Source: Alphaproteobacteria bacterium
GTDB taxonomy: Bacteria > Pseudomonadota > Alphaproteobacteria > RF32 > CAG-239
Direction: 5' to 3'
DNA length: 64,000 nucleotides
Assembly (NCBI GenBank): GCA_015062535.1
Contig: SUUK01000003.1
Location: 62,001-126,000, forward strand
Under the pieces are notes generated by a model. It made no database searches. It was not told the origin of the DNA and saw only the letters and a program-made list of their open reading frames with translations. Every line of letters starts with the position of its first letter. The stretch's first letter is position 1. Shown in pieces: positions 45,068 to 54,000 of this stretch. A program made the position numbers and the translations under genes.

Positions 45068-46030
45068 ATGGTTAAACGCTTGTGCTTATTTGCAGGATAT
45101 AGTAAAAATAACATTATTGAAGATTATGTAGTGTATTACATTAAAGAACTTAGTTTATTTGCGGATGTTTACTATTGTGCTGATTGTAATATCAATGAAT
45201 TTGAACTAAACAAATTATCAAATTATGTTAAAAAATCTATAGCTTACAGGCATAAAAAATATGATTTCGGGTCTTGGGCAATACTTTTATCTCATATTAA
45301 CAATATCAACGAGTATGATGAAATATTATTGATAAATGATTCTGTCTATGGTCCTTTATTTCCTCTAAAAGATATTTTTGAAAAGATGAAAGACAAAGAG
45401 GTTTCTGCGTGGTCTGTTTGTGGTAATTTATTTATGATGAGTTTTTTTATTGTTTTAAAAAGAGAAGTTTTTTTAGCATCTTGGTTTAAGGATTTTATGG
45501 ACAATATAAAAAATGATTTAGAAAAAAACGACATTGTACGTCTATATGAGAAAGGATTATCCAAAATAATTGAACAACACAACTTAAAATGGGATTGCGC
45601 TTTTTCATCCCAAAATCTCAAAGCACAAATAAAAGAAAAACAACATTTTATTCAAAAAGGTTTAAAAAATATACCATTAAAAACAAGAATATGTCACAGA
45701 TTCAGATTTAATAAAATAAGATTATATGATGATGACTATTTTGCTCTATTGTTATTAGGCTTTCCTTTCATAAAAAAACAAGCTTTTGGATTTTATTCTA
45801 ATAACTTCAATTTATTAGCTCCTATTTTTATAAAAAAATATTCACATTACGATTATAATTTAATTGCTAATTCTTTAGAAATAAACAACATTACCCAAAA
45901 TCATTTAAGTTTTAGAACTAAAATAATAAAAAATCTTAAAAATTTTATATTTGAAAAAAAATACAAAGGAAAAGGTATTGTATATAAAATCTTCAAAATT
46001 AAAATTTATACAAAGAAACATTCCATATAG
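45068..46030 (+). CDS. RgpF-like (rhamnan synthesis F family) glycosyltransferase
   Basis: 320 residues. The family core is easy to see: YRHKKYDFGSWAILLSHINN, then YDEILLINDSVYGPLFPLKD with the NDSVYGP motif, then the Trp-rich SAWSVCGN segment and a following helix. The family (PF05045 type) links rhamnose or other sugars in surface polysaccharides. There is no transmembrane helix. The C-terminal 50 residues are Lys-rich and could associate with the membrane. GGGAG lies 9 bases before the ATG. It is single-gene, downstream of a structured RNA and convergent with a small hypothetical gene. Confidence 0.8.
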   Translation: MVKRLCLFAGYSKNNIIEDYVVYYIKELSLFADVYYCADCNINEFELNKLSNYVKKSIAYRHKKYDFGSWAILLSHINNINEYDEILLINDSVYGPLFPLKDIFEKMKDKEVSAWSVCGNLFMMSFFIVLKREVFLASWFKDFMDNIKNDLEKNDIVRLYEKGLSKIIEQHNLKWDCAFSSQNLKAQIKEKQHFIQKGLKNIPLKTRICHRFRFNKIRLYDDDYFALLLLGFPFIKKQAFGFYSNNFNLLAPIFIKKYSHYDYNLIANSLEINNITQNHLSFRTKIIKNLKNFIFEKKYKGKGIVYKIFKIKIYTKKHSI

Positions 46031-46040
46031 AATAGGCATG

Positions 46041-46070
46041 AAAAAAGGAGCTAAAAAGCTCCTTTTTTTT
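46041..46070. terminator. Shared bidirectional terminator
   Basis: AAAAAAGGAGCT pairs with AGCTCCTTTTTT around a 2-5 base loop, and overlaps the stop of the minus-strand small gene. Confidence 0.85.
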
Positions 46071-46368
46071 AACGTACATTAGTTCTTAAACTTTGAGATT
46101 TATATGCAACTTGCTTCTTTCGATAGTTATTTCTTTTATCTGCTATAGAAATTATCGTCCTTTCTTTAGAAATATTATCACGAACACCTTGCTTTTTTAA
46201 GTACTTGCTTAATTTTGTATATTTTTCTTTAAAATTTGTATCTCTTTGCATAAGTAAATAAACTTTAGAATTAAATTCTTTTTTATCTCCATCTGTCCAA
46301 TTATTTGTATCGGCAGTCCTGCAAAATTCAATAAACTCACTAAAATCACTAAACTTCATATCACTCAT
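46069..46368 (-). CDS. Small basic protein of unknown function
   Basis: 99 residues from the ATG at 46368, chosen because AGGAG lies 6 bases upstream; another ATG at 46374 abuts that site. The protein is charged and helical. It starts MSDMKFSDFSEFIEFCRTAD and ends in a strongly basic tail (NNYRKKQVAYKSQSLRTNVR). It has no signal peptide or membrane segment. The basic tail could bind nucleic acid, but no family is recognised. Confidence 0.6.
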   Translation of the reverse strand: MSDMKFSDFSEFIEFCRTADTNNWTDGDKKEFNSKVYLLMQRDTNFKEKYTKLSKYLKKQGVRDNISKERTIISIADKRNNYRKKQVAYKSQSLRTNVR

Positions 46369-46522
46369 ACTCATCTCCTATTTATCTACCACAATAGAAA
46401 GAGTATACCATATTTTTAGACAAAAATCAAGTCTAAAAATCTTATTTAGATTATTTTAGCCAATATCGCTGTTTTTATTTTTAATAACAGTTTTTTATTT
46501 ACAATAACATAGATTTAATAAC

Positions 46523-46981
46523 TTATGCATACGAAAGTGCATCTAATACACCTTGCAAAATATATGCAGCTGCACTTGCATCTAAAACTTTTGCTCTTTT
46601 GGAGCGGGACAAATCAACTTCTTTTATTAAAAACCTTTCAACAGCAGATGATGACAATCTTTCATCCCACAAAAGAATCGGCAAACCAAAATTTTCTTCC
46701 AATATTAGGGCAAATTTCTTTACCTCTTCTGCTATTTTTCCTTCTTGTCCATTCATTTGCAAAGGAAGCCCCATAACAATTGCACAAATTTCTTTTTCTT
46801 TGATTATTTTTCTTAATTCTTCAATATCTGTTTTTAAATCTTTGCGATATAATATCTTATATGATGAAGCTATTGTTCTTAATAAATCAGAAACAGCAAG
46901 TCCCATACGCTTAGAACCATAGTCTATACCTAATATAGCTTTATAGTTTGGAAGATCTTGTTTAAATTCTTTTATATTCAT
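46523..46981 (-). CDS. ruvX: Pre-16S rRNA nuclease / Holliday junction resolvase-like RuvX (YqgF)
   Basis: 152 residues of RNase H fold. The first motif is AILGIDYGSKRMGLAVSD with the catalytic Asp; VMGLPLQMNGQEG lies in the middle; LWDERLSSSAVERFL supplies the acidic second motif; and a DASAAAYIL-type third motif sits at the end. YqgF trims the 5' end of 16S rRNA in E. coli. It stands alone and is divergent from the lytic transglycosylase gene. Confidence 0.93.
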   Translation of the reverse strand: MNIKEFKQDLPNYKAILGIDYGSKRMGLAVSDLLRTIASSYKILYRKDLKTDIEELRKIIKEKEICAIVMGLPLQMNGQEGKIAEEVKKFALILEENFGLPILLWDERLSSSAVERFLIKEVDLSRSKRAKVLDASAAAYILQGVLDALSYA

Positions 46982-47101
46982 ATATTCTCCTTTTTTGTTT
47001 ATGTTATCATAAAAAAAAATGATGTAAATAGTTGAATGTTAGGAAAAAGTAAAGATATTTATATTTATACTATATTGCATAAATGTTTTTAGGTGAGATT
47101 T

Positions 47102-48403
47102 ATGATAAAAAAACTTTTGATATTATCTTTTTGCTTTGTTTTATTTTCTAATGTTTCATTAGCAAAAGTTCCATCTATTGAAGAACAAAAAAAAGAATGG
47201 AATGAATGGTTAGAAAACCTTAAAGAAGAAATGATAGAAAAAGGTATTTCAAAAAAAACTATTAATAAGGCATACAAAGAAGATTATTTCCATGAAATTA
47301 AAGATGTTGTCCTTCAAGATAAAAAGCAAGCCGAATTTATTTTAACTTCTGACAAATACATAAATCGTCTTGTTAATAAAAACAAAGTAAATTTAGCAAG
47401 AACTCATTATAAAAATCTAAAACCCAAGTATCAAGAAATTAGCGATAAATATGGAGTACCGCTTCATTATCTTATTTCTTTTTGGGCGATTGAAACACAT
47501 TTTGGATATAACAAAGGGAAATATCATTTAATTGATGGTCTTACAAATCTTTCATACAAAAACAGAAGAGCAAAGTTTTTTAAAAAAGAGTTATTTAACG
47601 TTTTGCAAATTATGGATACATATGATTTAGATGGTGATAAAATAAAAGGTTCATGGGCTGGAGCTATGGGACATTTTCAATTTATGCCCTCAACTTATAA
47701 TGCATATGCAATTGATTATGATGGCGACGGCGTTGCAGATATATGGGATAGCTTTGATGATGCCATAGCAAGTGCTGCTAATTATTTATCAGAACTTGGC
47801 TGGAAGGCAGATGAACCTTGGGGACAAGAAGTTATACTTCCTTGGAATTTTGATTACAATTTAGTTGGCCCCAAAAAATACAAAAAAGTATCCGAATGGA
47901 AAAAAATTGGAGTTATTGGGAGTAATGGCAAAAGGGTCTCTTTACCTAATGATGCAAGTGCCGTAATCACCCTTCCGGATGGAAGAAGAGGAAGGGCTTA
48001 CATTACTTTAAGTAATTTTAGAAGAATTATGATATGGAATCGCTCTACAAACTATGCATTGGCTATTGTAAAGCTTGCGGACTATATCAAAAATAACAAC
48101 AATTTTACACCTCTAAAAGAAAAAGCTCAGTACAAATTAACAGATGAAGATATCTTAACAGTACAACGTTTTGCTAATCGTATCCTTAAGGCAAGGCTAA
48201 AAGAAGATGGAAGATTTGGTGCAAAAACCGCAAGTGCAGTTAAAAAACTCCAAAAGAAATGGAAACTACCTCAAGATGGCATGCCAGATTATCAGCTTTT
48301 ATATAGAATTAAAAACTTCAAATCATGGAAAGATTTTAGAGTTAGCCCTCAGCCTAAAAAACCAAGAGTTCCAAAGCAAAAATCTCAAATAGCTAAAAAA
48401 TAG
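47102..48403 (+). CDS. MltB-family lytic murein transglycosylase with peptidoglycan-binding domain
   Basis: 433 residues from the ATG at 47102, with AGGTGA 5-7 bases upstream. A signal peptide spans about 1-21 (SLA-K). The catalytic domain of SLT family 3 (MltB) has Glu131 in FWAIETHFGYNKGKYHLIDG, the GSWAGAMGHFQFMPSTYNAY motif and DGDGVADIWDSFDDAIASAA. A PG_binding_1 domain closes the protein (VQRFANRILKARLKEDGRFG). It cleaves glycan strands in the periplasm. The PG-binding tail is absent from E. coli MltB but common in alphaproteobacterial relatives. It stops 3 bases from the convergent deoA stop. Confidence 0.9.
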   Translation: MIKKLLILSFCFVLFSNVSLAKVPSIEEQKKEWNEWLENLKEEMIEKGISKKTINKAYKEDYFHEIKDVVLQDKKQAEFILTSDKYINRLVNKNKVNLARTHYKNLKPKYQEISDKYGVPLHYLISFWAIETHFGYNKGKYHLIDGLTNLSYKNRRAKFFKKELFNVLQIMDTYDLDGDKIKGSWAGAMGHFQFMPSTYNAYAIDYDGDGVADIWDSFDDAIASAANYLSELGWKADEPWGQEVILPWNFDYNLVGPKKYKKVSEWKKIGVIGSNGKRVSLPNDASAVITLPDGRRGRAYITLSNFRRIMIWNRSTNYALAIVKLADYIKNNNNFTPLKEKAQYKLTDEDILTVQRFANRILKARLKEDGRFGAKTASAVKKLQKKWKLPQDGMPDYQLLYRIKNFKSWKDFRVSPQPKKPRVPKQKSQIAKK

Positions 48404-48405
48404 CT

Positions 48406-49716
48406 TTAAGATATTTTATCTATAATTACTGAAGATGCTTTAGTCTTTTTATCTGATGTTTTAACTGCTTCTACTATTAACTTTGATACTTCTTTAATTT
48501 TACTTTCATCTTCTGCGTGGATGTAGCAAAGTGGTGTTTTGGCATCTACCTTATCTCCTATTTGGCAAAAAGATGTAAACCCTGTTGTATAGTTTATGCT
48601 TTCTGTTGGAGAAGTTCTTCCTCCTCCAAGCATTATCACACCAAGACCTATTTTTCTTGTATCAATTTCTTTTATATAACCTTCAGATTTTGCATAAATT
48701 GGTCTTACATATTTTGCATTTGGCAGATTTTCCTCATAATTTTCTAAGACTTTTGCATCTGCACCTAACGATACCGACATTTTTATAAATTTCTCATAAG
48801 CATAGCCTTTTTCTATGCTTTGATTTAGCATTTTTAATGCAGTATCTTTGTTTTTTGCAACGTTACTATTTACAAGAAGCTCACAACAAAGTTCTTTTGT
48901 TACAACATCTAACCTTTTATTTGGTGTTTTTCCTTTTAAGTAATCAAGAGCTTCTTTTAACTCTAAAGCATTACCAACTGATAGCCCTAAAACACTATTC
49001 ATATCAGTTAAAAGTGCTGTTGTTTTAGTTCCTGCGCCATTTGCAACATTTACTATTGATTTAGCAAGTTCTATTGCTCTTTTTTTGCTCTCCATAAAAG
49101 CGCCATTACCACATTTAATATCCATTACTAGATATTTTAAACCTGCGGCTAATTTTTTGGAAAGAATCGAAGCGGTGATTAATGGTATTGACTCAACTGT
49201 TGCACATACATCACGAATAGCATAAAGCTTTTTATCTGCAGGTGCTAAATTTGATGTTTGACCAATTATAGCACAACCTACTTTTTTTACTGTGTCTTTA
49301 AAAGTTTTTACATCTACATTGGTTTTATAACCAGATATAGAATCAAGTTTATCTAGTGTTCCTCCTGTATGTCCTAGACCACGGCCAGCAATCATTGGAA
49401 CATAAACTCCACATGAAGCAAGCATTGGAGCAAGCATTAAGCTCACTTTATCGCCAACTCCACCTGTTGAGTGCTTATCAACAATTGGAGCATTAATATC
49501 TTCAAAATTAAGCGTTTCTCCAGAATCTCTCATTGCTAGTGTTAAATTTAAGGTTTCTTCTTTAGTTAAACCATTTAAGAATACAGCCATAGAAAAAGAG
49601 GCCGCTTGAATATCCGCAAGGCTACCTGAGGCAATTCCTTTAACAAGAAATTCTATCTCATCTTTAGTAATAACTTCCTTGTTTCTAGTTTTTCGAATAA
49701 TTTCTTGTGGTAACAT
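48406..49716 (-). CDS. deoA: Thymidine phosphorylase
   Basis: 436 residues from the ATG at 49716, with AGGAGG 5 bases upstream. The family signatures are visible: DKHSTGGVGDKVSLMLAPML (phosphate-binding), MIAGRGLGHTGGTLDKLDSI, and SLPLITASILSKKLAAGLK-like VESIPLITASILSKKLAAGL. It cleaves thymidine to thymine and deoxyribose-1-phosphate. It is the last gene of cdd-punA-deoA, a nucleoside-salvage operon. Its stop is 3 bases from the mltB-like stop. Confidence 0.95.
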   Translation of the reverse strand: MLPQEIIRKTRNKEVITKDEIEFLVKGIASGSLADIQAASFSMAVFLNGLTKEETLNLTLAMRDSGETLNFEDINAPIVDKHSTGGVGDKVSLMLAPMLASCGVYVPMIAGRGLGHTGGTLDKLDSISGYKTNVDVKTFKDTVKKVGCAIIGQTSNLAPADKKLYAIRDVCATVESIPLITASILSKKLAAGLKYLVMDIKCGNGAFMESKKRAIELAKSIVNVANGAGTKTTALLTDMNSVLGLSVGNALELKEALDYLKGKTPNKRLDVVTKELCCELLVNSNVAKNKDTALKMLNQSIEKGYAYEKFIKMSVSLGADAKVLENYEENLPNAKYVRPIYAKSEGYIKEIDTRKIGLGVIMLGGGRTSPTESINYTTGFTSFCQIGDKVDAKTPLCYIHAEDESKIKEVSKLIVEAVKTSDKKTKASSVIIDKIS

Positions 49717-49717
49717 A

Positions 49718-50527
49718 TTAGCCTCCTTGTTTAACAAACTCTGTAACTAATTTTATTAACTTTTCAGATGCTTTTTTTGCTTCTTCCAATGTTTCTTTAT
49801 GTGATGGAGTATTATCAATTAAACCCGCCCCATAATTAGTAATAACAGAAAATCCGAGTACCTCCATTGAGCAATGTGATGCGGAAATAACTTCAGGAAC
49901 GGTTGACATTCCAACAGCATCTGCTCCTAATATTTGAAAAGCTTTAATTTCTGCTGATGTTTCAAAATTAGGCCCAAGCACCATTAAGTAAACACCCTCT
50001 TTTAATTCTATACCCAACTCTTTTGCAATATCTTTACATTTTTGTCTTAAAGATAAAGTATAAGCATTATTCATTGAAGGAAAACGTGGGCCATACTTTT
50101 CATCATTTGGACCAACTAGAGGGTTTTTTCCACTAAAATTTATATGATCAGAAATTAGCATTATACTTCCTGGCTTTGTTTCTAGATTTAGAGAACCAGC
50201 AGCATTTGTAACAATTAAACGTTTAATCCCTAGCTCTTTTAACACATGAATAACATCTGCTATAACTTTAGGGTCATGACCCTCATATAGATGGAATCGA
50301 CCATTTAAGCAAAGAACTTCTTTATTATTGATAAAACCTCTTATTAGTTCCCCCTTATGCCCTTTTACAGTACTTTGTGGAAAACCTTCAATTTTATTAT
50401 AAGGTATTTTCTTTGTATTTTCTAAAACATCTACAAGTCCACCTAGTCCTGAGCCTAAAATTATAGCTGTTTTAGGATTTTTTAATTCCAATTTTTCTTT
50501 AATAAAATTTATCATATTTTCAATCAT
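49718..50527 (-). CDS. punA: Purine nucleoside phosphorylase
   Basis: 269 residues from the ATG at 50527, with GGAG 7 bases upstream lying inside the last codons of cdd. Motifs of the trimeric PNP class are AIILGSGLGGLVDVL, GRFHLYEGHDPKVIADVIHV, VTNAAGSLNLETKPGSIML, and GADAVGMSTVPEVISASH. It cleaves inosine and guanosine or their deoxy forms. It lies between cdd and deoA with very tight spacing, so translation is coupled. Its product hypoxanthine or guanine would feed the purine pool together with guaC. Confidence 0.95.
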   Translation of the reverse strand: MIENMINFIKEKLELKNPKTAIILGSGLGGLVDVLENTKKIPYNKIEGFPQSTVKGHKGELIRGFINNKEVLCLNGRFHLYEGHDPKVIADVIHVLKELGIKRLIVTNAAGSLNLETKPGSIMLISDHINFSGKNPLVGPNDEKYGPRFPSMNNAYTLSLRQKCKDIAKELGIELKEGVYLMVLGPNFETSAEIKAFQILGADAVGMSTVPEVISASHCSMEVLGFSVITNYGAGLIDNTPSHKETLEEAKKASEKLIKLVTEFVKQGG

Positions 50528-50528
50528 T

Positions 50529-50924
50529 TTATAGCTCCGATGCATTAAATTTATGAGGCATTAAATCTTCTAGCTTATATGTTTTACAGATTTGCTTATC
50601 ATTTGCTAAATGAATAAGTGTTGAAGTATCTGAAAATTCTGCAATTCTTTGAAGACATGCTCCACATGGGTAAACTAAATCTTTTCCTGATGATATTATT
50701 AAAATCTCTACTATTTTTCGCTCACCTCCAGCTATCATTGCAGCTATTGCACCAGCTTCGGCACACGTTCCACATGGATATGAAACATTTTCCACATTGC
50801 ATGATGAATATATTTTTTTGTTTTCAGATAATATTGCAGCTCCAACAAAATAGTTAGAATATACGGCATAGGCATTGTTTTTTGCGCGCTTTGCCTCTTT
50901 AAATAATTTATCTTTAATCTCCAT
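50529..50924 (-). CDS. cdd: Cytidine deaminase
   Basis: 131 residues of the short tetrameric class. Zinc ligands Cys54, Cys87 and Cys90 are seen in CGTCAEAGAIAAM and PCGACLQRIAEF, with Glu56 as the catalytic acid. It converts cytidine and deoxycytidine to uridine and deoxyuridine. It is the first gene of the salvage operon. An AGGAG-like site (AAAAGGAGC) precedes the ATG. Confidence 0.95.
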   Translation of the reverse strand: MEIKDKLFKEAKRAKNNAYAVYSNYFVGAAILSENKKIYSSCNVENVSYPCGTCAEAGAIAAMIAGGERKIVEILIISSGKDLVYPCGACLQRIAEFSDTSTLIHLANDKQICKTYKLEDLMPHKFNASEL

Positions 50925-51045
50925 AAAATGCTCCTTTTAAATAATTTTTTCTATTTTTTTTAAAATATTAGAGTTTCGTTAATTTTTTATATTATACAAT
51001 AACAAAAAAATTTAGCAAAGCTTATTTTTGAGTTAGGAGAAGATC

Positions 51046-54000
51046 GTGCTAAAAAAGATTGTTATAGGAATACTCTGTTTTCTAATTCTTGCAGTTACTG
51101 GTGTTGGAATATACATTTATACACTTAACTGGAATAACCACAAAGATGTTGTGGCTAAGAGGTTTTCCCAAATTACAGGGTTAAAGGCTGTTATTGATGG
51201 CAACCTTAAGGTGGACTTATTGCCTAAACCTAAATTTACCGCTAACTCTGTAAGATTTATCGATCGCAACCCAAGACTTCCATTAATAGAAATTAATGAA
51301 ATTTCTGCTGATGTAGAATTAATGCCTTTGCTAGAAAATAAATTTATTTTGAATTCTATGACCCTTAAAGGAGCAACTATTCATCTTAATATAGCAGAAA
51401 ATGGCGACTTTAACTGGAAAGGTGTTAGTAAAAAAGGAAAAACTTCATCTGGAAACGTTGAGGTATCATTTAATGATGTAAAAATGCTAGATTCGACAAT
51501 TAGTTATACTAACAAACTAACAAATGATGAATTTGAAATTCATGGAGTTTCTGGTACAACTAGAGCTCAATCTATAGAAGGTCCTTACAGATTAAATGGT
51601 CGTTTTAGACATAATGATCAAGACGTTCTATTTGACGGTGATGTTGTAAATGGTGATACAACAAGTGTAAGACTAAACATCAATAATACACAAACTGCAT
51701 CAGAAATAAAGATTGATGGCACTTTAGGTAAAACAGCAAAAGGTAATATTGTTTTCAATAGTAAGAACCTACATGACACCACAACTCTTGCTTTTGGTAA
51801 GGATTTCTTATCTGATGTTTATAATTACCCTTTATCGGTATCTTTTCATTACGACCACAACGACCAAACAACTAATTTTGATAACTTCACTGTAAAATAT
51901 GGCAATAATACTGCAGGAAGTGGTAATGCTACAATAAAAAAAGATGATGGCTATAATATTGATGCAGATTTTGATATGCTGCAATTTGACTTAGGTTTAT
52001 TAGAAAATATTGCTAATAGTATCATTAGCACACAAAAACACGCTAAAATCGTTACTACTGCAGAAAATAATACAGAACTTAATGAAAATGAGGCTACCAA
52101 AACTGAAGAAAAAAGCAAAAATAAAATTAAATACAATGCCAATATAAATGTTAAGTCTAATCATGCCGTATATCATGGTGCTGATGCTCAGAAATTAAAT
52201 TTTGGAATTTCAATTAATAATGACAACATTCAAGTAAATCGATTTGCTGTGACAATGCCTGGCGAAACAGTTATAAAATCTGTTGGTAAAATCAACCTTC
52301 ATCCAAAATTTGAATATATCTTTAATCAAACTATTGACGCACAAGATATTAAATCATTTGTTTACCTTATAGGGACTGACTTAACAAAGTATGCACCTTT
52401 AGAAAATAGAAAAGACATTTTTAAACGAGCTCAAGCTGATTTTAATATAAGCGGTGATTTAGATGCTATGAAAGTGTCTATTGCAAAAGCTATTGTAGAT
52501 TCAACAATGCTTTCGGGTAATATAGGTGTAATATTTAACAAAGATAAAAATGTACTTTTAATCCAAGCTGATGCTTCTAAAATTTTATTTGATAAATACT
52601 TACAACTGAAAACAAGTAAATCTAAATCTATGTCACTAAAAGACAAATTTGTTTATCAAATGAATCTCGCTCCTTGGAAAGGAAATTTTGAAACTGATGC
52701 AACAATACGCATTGATAATGCAGTATATAACAATGTGCCAATTGAAGGCTTAAATGTAAACTTTATAGCGAATGAGAAAAAATTGGATATTGCAAAATTT
52801 AGCGTTTCGAATATGGCTCAGGCTCAGTTAAATTTAAAAGCTAGCATTGATAATGTTTATACTGATCCTTATTTCAATGAGCTTACATATGATGTTCAAA
52901 CAAATAATTTTCCATTATTTAGCTCTTCTATTGGAGTAAATACAGGCAAAAAACCTCTATTTAAACGTAAATTATTTGCATCTCAAGGTGCTCTTAGTGG
53001 CAAATTCTCTGAATTTAGTTTAAGTTCAGTACAAAAATTTGGAGATACAGAATTTTCTTACTCAGGTACAGTTACATGTCCTAAAGATAAAAAAGCTGTA
53101 GTAAATGGTAATATTGAATTAAAAACCAATAACTTTAAGAATTTTGCAAAGGATTTAGGTTTTAATTATAATCCAGATATTCCTGTAACAGCTTTTGCTC
53201 TATCTGGTGATATTTTAGGTCAATCTGATTTATTTGAAATAAATAAAATAAATGCTTACCTTGGTGCTAATCATATTGAAGGTAATATAAAATTAGATAA
53301 TACTCTTTCTAAACCCAAATTGTTAGCAAATTTAAATTTTGATATATTTGATGTTAATAGAATGTTTAATTTAGAAAGAACTGAAGCTAAAGATGTAAAT
53401 TTAGTTACAACTAACTTTATTGAAAAACCAAATTTCTCGGATGTGAAAATAGACTACAGTCTTCTAAATAAGCTAGACTTTGATATAACATCAAAGGTTA
53501 ATCAGCTTATTTGGAATAATTCATATTATTCTAATTTTGAGGGCAAAGCTGTACTTAATGATAAAATTCTTAATGTTAATAAAATGAGTGCAGAAAAAGG
53601 GGATAGCTTATATAAGTTTGACTTTATTCTAAATACCAAAAGCCTTGCTAATATCAAAGGAAACTATGATATTGTAAGTGTAGAAACTCCTGTTATAGGA
53701 GGAAAGGTATATAAACTATCAAAAGCATTGTTAGATGCAAATGGTTCGTTTAATTCTATTGCAAGTTCTAAGAAAGATTTTTTTGAAAACTTAAATTCAA
53801 AAGGTAGATTAACGTTATCTGATGTAACTGTTGATGGGTGGGATTTTGATATAATCAAATTTGAATTTGAGCAAAGAAAATCTGTTGACGGATTTGAAGA
53901 TACAATATTAAATAGCCTAAAAACAGGAAGAACCACATTTAGTAGTATAAAAAGTAAATATGATATTGTTAGAGGTGTAGTTGTTATTGATGATGCTACT